The notes under the pieces: generated by a model | What the model saw: only the letters and a program-made list of their open reading frames with translations | Databases searched by the model: none | Told to the model about the DNA's origin: nothing | Position numbers and translations under genes: made by a program | Part shown: positions 60,070-64,000 of the stretch, one piece after another | Layout: each line of letters begins with the position of its first letter | How positions within the stretch are numbered: the first letter of the stretch is position 1 | NCBI GenBank assembly: GCA_023436065.1 | Contig: JAEZKU010000064.1 | Coordinates: 1 to 64,000, forward strand | Direction: 5' to 3' | DNA: 64,000 nt | From: Bacillota bacterium | GTDB taxonomy: Bacteria > Bacillota > Clostridia > Lachnospirales > Lachnospiraceae

Positions 60070-62127
60070 ATGCCAAGATATCTTGTTATCGTGGAATCAC
60101 CGGCCAAGGCAAAGACGATTAAAAAGTTTTTAGGTACAAATTATGAAGTCCTGGCCTCTAACGGTCATGTTCGGGATCTGCCGAAGAGCCAATTGGGTAT
60201 TGATATAGAGAATGATTATGAGCCAAAATATATAACCATACGAGGAAAGGGAGACCTGCTGGCTAAGCTCCGCAAGGAGGTTAAAAAGGCTGACAGGGTT
60301 TATCTCGCAACTGACCCTGACCGCGAAGGAGAAGCGATTTCCTGGCATTTATCAAATACTTTAAAGCTGGGTGAAAAGGATACAAGCAGAATAACCTTCA
60401 ATGAAATTACGAAGAATGCCGTGAAAGCCTCAATCAAGCAAGCCAGAGAGATTGATATGGATCTGGTGAACGCGCAGCAGGCGCGACGTATTCTTGACCG
60501 TATGGTGGGATATCGAATCAGCCCGCTATTATGGAGTAAGGTCAAACGTGGCTTAAGTGCCGGAAGAGTGCAGTCCGTAGCACTCCGTATCATTTGCGAC
60601 CGTGAGGATGAGATCAATGCATTCGTTCCGGAGGAATACTGGAACTTAGAAGCTGAATTCGACATCAAGGGAAAGAAAAAGCCCTTGGTAGCGAAGCTGA
60701 ATGGAATCAAGCGTGACATCCGCAGTGAAACTGAAATGAATGATATCATGAAACAGCTTGAGAATGCGGAGTTTAAGGTAAGCGAAATCAAGAGGAGTGA
60801 ACGAATCCGTAAGGCTCCGTTGCCGTTTACCACCAGCACCCTGCAGCAGGAAGCAGCAAAAGCACTGAACTTCTCTACCCAGAAGACGATGCAGCTGGCA
60901 CAGCAGCTGTATGAGGGTGTCGATATCAAGAATCACGGGACAGTCGGTTTGATTACCTATCTAAGAACGGATTCCATCCGTATCAGTGACGAGGCGGATC
61001 AGGCTGCCAAGCAATTCATCAGGGAACATTACGGAGAGGAATTTGTGGCTCTGGAGGAGAACCTGGGACGTACGGGAAAGAAGATACAGGATGCACATGA
61101 AGCGATTCGCCCCACCTATGTGGAATTCACTCCCGAGGAATTGAAGAACTCACTGAACAGAGATCAGTACAGACTGTATCAGCTGATCTGGAAGCGTTTT
61201 ACCGCGAGTAGGATGCAGGCAGCGAGATATGAGACAACAACAATCAAGATAGATGCAAATGATTTAAGATTTACAACCGCTTCTTCCAAATTAATCTTCG
61301 AGGGCTTTATGAGCGTATATACACCGGAGGAAGAGGAAGAAGATACAGGGGCAAGCTTTGATAATATTGCAGAGGGACAGAAGCTTTCACTAAATAAGCT
61401 GAACCCGAGTCAGCATTTTACCCAGCCGCCTGCACATTATACGGAAGCCTCTCTGGTTAAGACCTTAGAAGAGCTTGGGATCGGAAGACCAAGTACCTAT
61501 GCTCCTACCATCACCACCATCATTGCCAGACGATATGTGGCAAAGGAAAATAAAAATCTGTATGTCACAGAGCTCGGAGAGGCTGTCAATAATATCATGA
61601 AAGCAGCATTCTCCAGTATTGTGGATGTGAATTTTACTGCGAATATGGAATCCCTTCTGGACTGTGTGGAGGATGGAACGGTTTCCTATAAAACTATTAT
61701 AAAAAACTTCTATCCTGATTTGGAGGAAGCAGTCAATAATGCGCATATGGTACTGGATAAGATACAGATTGAGGATGAGGTAACGGACGAGATTTGTGAG
61801 GAATGCGGTCGAAACATGGTGGTGAAATACGGTCCGCACGGTAAATTCCTTGCTTGTCCCGGATTCCCTGAATGTAAGAATACCAAGCCGTACCTTGTAA
61901 AAATCGGTGTGGAATGTCCCTTGTGCGGAAGCGATATCGTTCTGAGAAAGACGAAGAAAGGGCGGAAGTACTATGGTTGCGTCAATAATCCCACCTGCGA
62001 GTTCATGACCTGGCAGAAGCCTTCGGGAATCCGTTGTGAGAAATGTGGGGGAATCCTGCTGGAAAAGGGAAATAAGCTGGTATGTGAAAATGAAAAGTGT
62101 GGACACGTAATGAGTGTTTCGAAATAA
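60070..62127 (+). CDS. topA: DNA topoisomerase I
   Basis: A 685-residue type IA topoisomerase that relaxes negative supercoils. The Toprim domain opens YLVIVESPAKAKTIKKFLG and has the acidic TDPDREGE; the active-site tyrosine is Y297 (GLITYLRTDS). Three C-terminal zinc fingers use cysteine sets CEECG..CPGFPEC, CPLCG..CVNNPTC and CEKCG..CENEKC. Length and layout are normal. Confidence 0.96.
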   Translation: MPRYLVIVESPAKAKTIKKFLGTNYEVLASNGHVRDLPKSQLGIDIENDYEPKYITIRGKGDLLAKLRKEVKKADRVYLATDPDREGEAISWHLSNTLKLGEKDTSRITFNEITKNAVKASIKQAREIDMDLVNAQQARRILDRMVGYRISPLLWSKVKRGLSAGRVQSVALRIICDREDEINAFVPEEYWNLEAEFDIKGKKKPLVAKLNGIKRDIRSETEMNDIMKQLENAEFKVSEIKRSERIRKAPLPFTTSTLQQEAAKALNFSTQKTMQLAQQLYEGVDIKNHGTVGLITYLRTDSIRISDEADQAAKQFIREHYGEEFVALEENLGRTGKKIQDAHEAIRPTYVEFTPEELKNSLNRDQYRLYQLIWKRFTASRMQAARYETTTIKIDANDLRFTTASSKLIFEGFMSVYTPEEEEEDTGASFDNIAEGQKLSLNKLNPSQHFTQPPAHYTEASLVKTLEELGIGRPSTYAPTITTIIARRYVAKENKNLYVTELGEAVNNIMKAAFSSIVDVNFTANMESLLDCVEDGTVSYKTIIKNFYPDLEEAVNNAHMVLDKIQIEDEVTDEICEECGRNMVVKYGPHGKFLACPGFPECKNTKPYLVKIGVECPLCGSDIVLRKTKKGRKYYGCVNNPTCEFMTWQKPSGIRCEKCGGILLEKGNKLVCENEKCGHVMSVSK

Positions 62128-62218
62128 AATATTTGTATCATTTTTTTGAAAAAACGCAAAATTGGACATAATATTTATAAATTTAGTCGTAATGTGCGTC
62201 AAAATAGCGAAAAGGCTA

Positions 62219-62247
62219 TTGTTTTTGGTGATAACATGTGATATTAT
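62219..62247 (+). promoter_or_regulatory. Possible promoter of codY
   Basis: TTGTTT at 62219-62224, a 17-bp spacer and TATTAT at 62242-62247. The leader of about 165 nt contains a GCTTCTTCCAA / TTGGAAGC pairing. Both boxes are weak. Confidence 0.35.
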
Positions 62248-62417
62248 TAAAAAGGTGATACAATTAGAAATAATTCCTAGTTGTAAAGCTTCTTCCAATA
62301 ATACTGATCGTTAATACGCTGCATAACCTCGCTAGTTTGTTATTTCTGCCCTGCGGCATTGGACCTTGTATGTTGGAAGCCTAGAGGGGATCAGAAAAAG
62401 CTGGGAGGAACCAAGTA

Positions 62418-63191
62418 ATGAGTGTACAGTTACTAGATAAAACAAGAAAGATTAATAACCTGCTGCACAATAATAATTCGCATAAGGTAGTATTTAATGA
62501 CATCTGTGTAGTCTTGAGCGAAATACTTGCATCCAATGTTTTAGTCATCAGCCGTAAGGGAAAAGTGCTCGGTGTTAAAAACCGCAGCGACATCAATGAG
62601 ATCAAGGAGTTGATTAAGGATGCAGTTGGCAGACATATCGACGGCCTGCTGAATGAAAGACTTCTGAATATATTATCTACGAAAGAAAATGTCAACTTGA
62701 GGACACTCGGCTTTGAGTTTGATCATGTAGATACTTATCAGGCAATCATTACACCAATCGATATTGCGGGAGAGAGACTTGGAACCCTGTTCTTATACAA
62801 GAACGGACCGCAGTACACACTGGATGATATTATTTTAAGCGAATATGGTACCACGGTTGTAGGCTTGGAGATGATGCGTTCCGTAAATGAAGAGAATGCG
62901 GAGGAGAACCGTAAGGTTCAAATCGTAAAATCTGCAATCAGTACCTTATCTTTCTCAGAGTTAGAAGCGATTACCCATATCTTTGAGGAACTAAAGGGTA
63001 ACGAAGGAATATTGGTGGCCAGCAAGATTGCTGACCGTGTCGGTATCACAAGATCAGTGATTGTGAATGCACTCAGAAAATTCGAGAGTGCAGGGGTCAT
63101 AGAATCCCGTTCGTCAGGTATGAAGGGAACCTATATCAGAGTTTTGAATGATGTGGTATTCGACGAATTGAAAAATTTGAATAATCAATAA
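62418..63191 (+). CDS. codY: GTP-sensing transcriptional pleiotropic repressor CodY
   Basis: A 257-residue global regulator that represses nutrient-uptake, competence and motility genes when GTP and branched-chain amino acids are plentiful. The N-terminal GAF domain (1-155) binds isoleucine/valine. The winged helix-turn-helix reads ASKIADRVGITRSVIVNALR then KFESAGVIESRSSGMKG (about 195-237). In B. subtilis codY also lies directly before flgB, and that order is kept here. GGGAGGAACC precedes the ATG. Confidence 0.96.
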   Translation: MSVQLLDKTRKINNLLHNNNSHKVVFNDICVVLSEILASNVLVISRKGKVLGVKNRSDINEIKELIKDAVGRHIDGLLNERLLNILSTKENVNLRTLGFEFDHVDTYQAIITPIDIAGERLGTLFLYKNGPQYTLDDIILSEYGTTVVGLEMMRSVNEENAEENRKVQIVKSAISTLSFSELEAITHIFEELKGNEGILVASKIADRVGITRSVIVNALRKFESAGVIESRSSGMKGTYIRVLNDVVFDELKNLNNQ

Positions 63192-63206
63192 TGGATTTGT
63201 AATGCA

Positions 63207-63247
63207 AAAGGATTTGTGGGGGAGAAATTCTCATAAATCCTTTTTTT
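63207..63247 (+). terminator. Terminator after codY
   Basis: AAAGGATTT (63207-63215) pairs exactly with AAATCCTTT (63235-63243), with partial inner pairing, and a T-run follows. Confidence 0.8.
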
Positions 63248-63307
63248 ATTTTATAAAAATTCTATAAAAATTGTATTAATATTTTAATTATGTTAGAAAA
63301 TGCGTTA

Positions 63308-63480
63308 ACAGGCCTATTATGGAGCATTTGTCGGCCACTCAGCCTGTGTGAATTGATGGATGAAGCCCCATTATAAGTTAAATCTCCGGCACACGACATT
63401 TACGGAGACCGCATGACAGCAGGGTTTTACTGTAATAATCCATAATTATACAAGGTATAGTATTAATATACTAATTTTTT
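63308..63480 (+). promoter_or_regulatory. Structured leader before flgB, unrecognised
   Basis: A locally GC-richer block in an AT-rich gap of about 290 bases. ACAGGC (63308-63313) pairs with GCCTGT (63342-63347), TCTCCG (63383-63388) with CGGAGA (63403-63408), and ACAG (63416) with CTGT (63430). A small TAGTAT-TAAT-ATACTA hairpin at 63458-63473 is followed by ATTTTTT, a weak terminator. It does not fit the c-di-GMP riboswitch cores I know. A riboswitch-like attenuator is possible but unproven. Confidence 0.4.
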
Positions 63481-63539
63481 AAATATATCTTGTGTTTTTT
63501 CTATTATTTATTATAATAATTGTAGAAAGGAGTGCGTAT

Positions 63540-63929
63540 ATGATTGGCTCAAATGTATTTAACTACATAAATGTTTTGGACAAAGCAGCAGATGCAAGCT
63601 GGAAGAGGGACGAGATCATTGCCAATAACATCGCAAACGTTGACACCCCTGGTTATAAAAGAAAGGATGTACAATTCGAATCCTATTTGATGGGCTCCTT
63701 ATTGGGAGACGGTTCATTGGATCACAGGGTCGCGAATGCAAACCTTAGTTCATTGGATGCAACGGTTTATACGGATAATGCCGCACTCAGTTATCGAATG
63801 GATGGGAACAATGTGGATATTGATACCGAATCAGCTAATCTTGCAGAGAATCAGATCCGTTACTACGCCCTGTTGGATTCGATGTCACAGGAATTCAGCC
63901 GTATCAAAGCCGTACTTGCTACCAAGTAA
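63540..63929 (+). CDS. flgB: Flagellar basal-body rod protein FlgB
   Basis: A 129-residue proximal rod protein exported by the flagellar type III system. The rod-family motif NNIANVDTPGYKRKDV lies at about 31-46, and the C-terminal helix (NLAENQIRYYALLDSMSQEF) is typical for assembly. The ATG at 63540 follows GAAAGGAG; the frame runs back to 63492 without a site. It is the first gene of a flagellar operon that continues past the window. Confidence 0.95.
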   Translation: MIGSNVFNYINVLDKAADASWKRDEIIANNIANVDTPGYKRKDVQFESYLMGSLLGDGSLDHRVANANLSSLDATVYTDNAALSYRMDGNNVDIDTESANLAENQIRYYALLDSMSQEFSRIKAVLATK

Positions 63930-63990
63930 GCGTGGTCATTAACAGAGCATAGCTGCAGACCTTCCAAAGACTGTGGTTCTCTATTATATA

Positions 63991-63995
63991 GGAGG
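63991..63995 (+). promoter_or_regulatory. Ribosome binding site of the next gene (probably flgC)
   Basis: GGAGG ten bases from the window end, 61 bases after flgB. The gene it serves begins outside the window; flgC is expected from operon order. Confidence 0.6.
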
Positions 63996-64000
63996 TAATA

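Noticed and set aside
60300..60929. Minus-strand open frame (209 codons) inside topA
   Set aside because: Ser/Arg/Phe-rich antisense shadow of the topoisomerase core without a start signal.
61465..62298. Long minus-strand open frame (277 codons) over the end of topA
   Set aside because: It lies opposite the zinc-finger part of topA, has no ribosome site, no family resemblance and a composition expected of an antisense shadow.
63308..63433. c-di-GMP-I or cobalamin riboswitch
   Set aside because: The GGAGACC stretch recalls a B12 box and the position suggests c-di-GMP control, but neither conserved core can be completed from the sequence.

Overview
The window looks like a chromosomal segment of a spore-forming, low-to-mid GC Clostridia, most likely Lachnospiraceae or a close relative. 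It carries spoIIGA-sigE-sigG, spoVD, a SleL-like spore protein and codY next to flgB. The Def-Fmt-YugP-RsmB-RlmN-Stp-PrkC-RsgA-Rpe-ThiN block has the gene order usual in Firmicutes. TTG starts are frequent and Shine-Dalgarno sites are strong. I saw no rRNA, tRNA, CRISPR array, prophage or integrase.

Layout. 1-929: a REP-associated (Y1) transposase flanked by inverted, internally tandem GGGGACGGGGTTG repeats. 943-11686: a polyamine region with an XRE-cupin regulator, a leader with an intrinsic terminator, a non-canonical P-II protein, a second terminator, then potABCD, putrescine aminotransferase, an aldehyde dehydrogenase, 4-hydroxybutyrate dehydrogenase and GABA aminotransferase. Read together these genes import putrescine/spermidine and convert putrescine through GABA and succinate semialdehyde to 4-hydroxybutyrate. 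11703-13230: an NlpC/P60 protein and a DUF434-type protein behind a long structured leader. 13370-28507: housekeeping genes (murE, priA, def, fmt, zinc peptidase, rsmB, rlmN, PP2C phosphatase, PASTA kinase, rsgA, rpe, thiN, ychF), with a large palindromic repeat before ychF.

28607-46496: lgt, then a division/wall cluster (mraZ with a clear MraZ box, rsmH, ftsL, a class B PBP, spoVD, mraY, murD, ftsW, murA, ftsQ, ftsZ) that continues into spoIIGA-sigE-sigG. The cluster lacks ftsA, murG, murB, murC and murF. A palindromic 24-bp tandem repeat separates ftsW from murA. 46748-49721: an agr-type quorum-sensing locus in the order kinase, LytTR regulator, AgrB, and a 60-residue AgrD-like peptide. 50109-53708: a divergent ROK sugar kinase and GH2 beta-mannosidase pair. 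53832-57009: nrdR, a YlmC/YmxH protein, a second copy of the palindromic repeat in the leader of an unknown membrane protein, and a LysM/GH18 protein whose catalytic acidic residues are missing. 57165-64000: comM-like ATPase, dprA, topA, codY, a structured-looking leader and flgB, with the ribosome binding site of the next flagellar gene at the window edge.

The leads I rate highest are the agr locus with its unusual AgrD, the P-II/polyamine operon with two terminators before potA, the catalytically dead GH18, and the unexplained structured leaders before the DUF434 gene and flgB. All calls come from reading the sequence; no database search was run.
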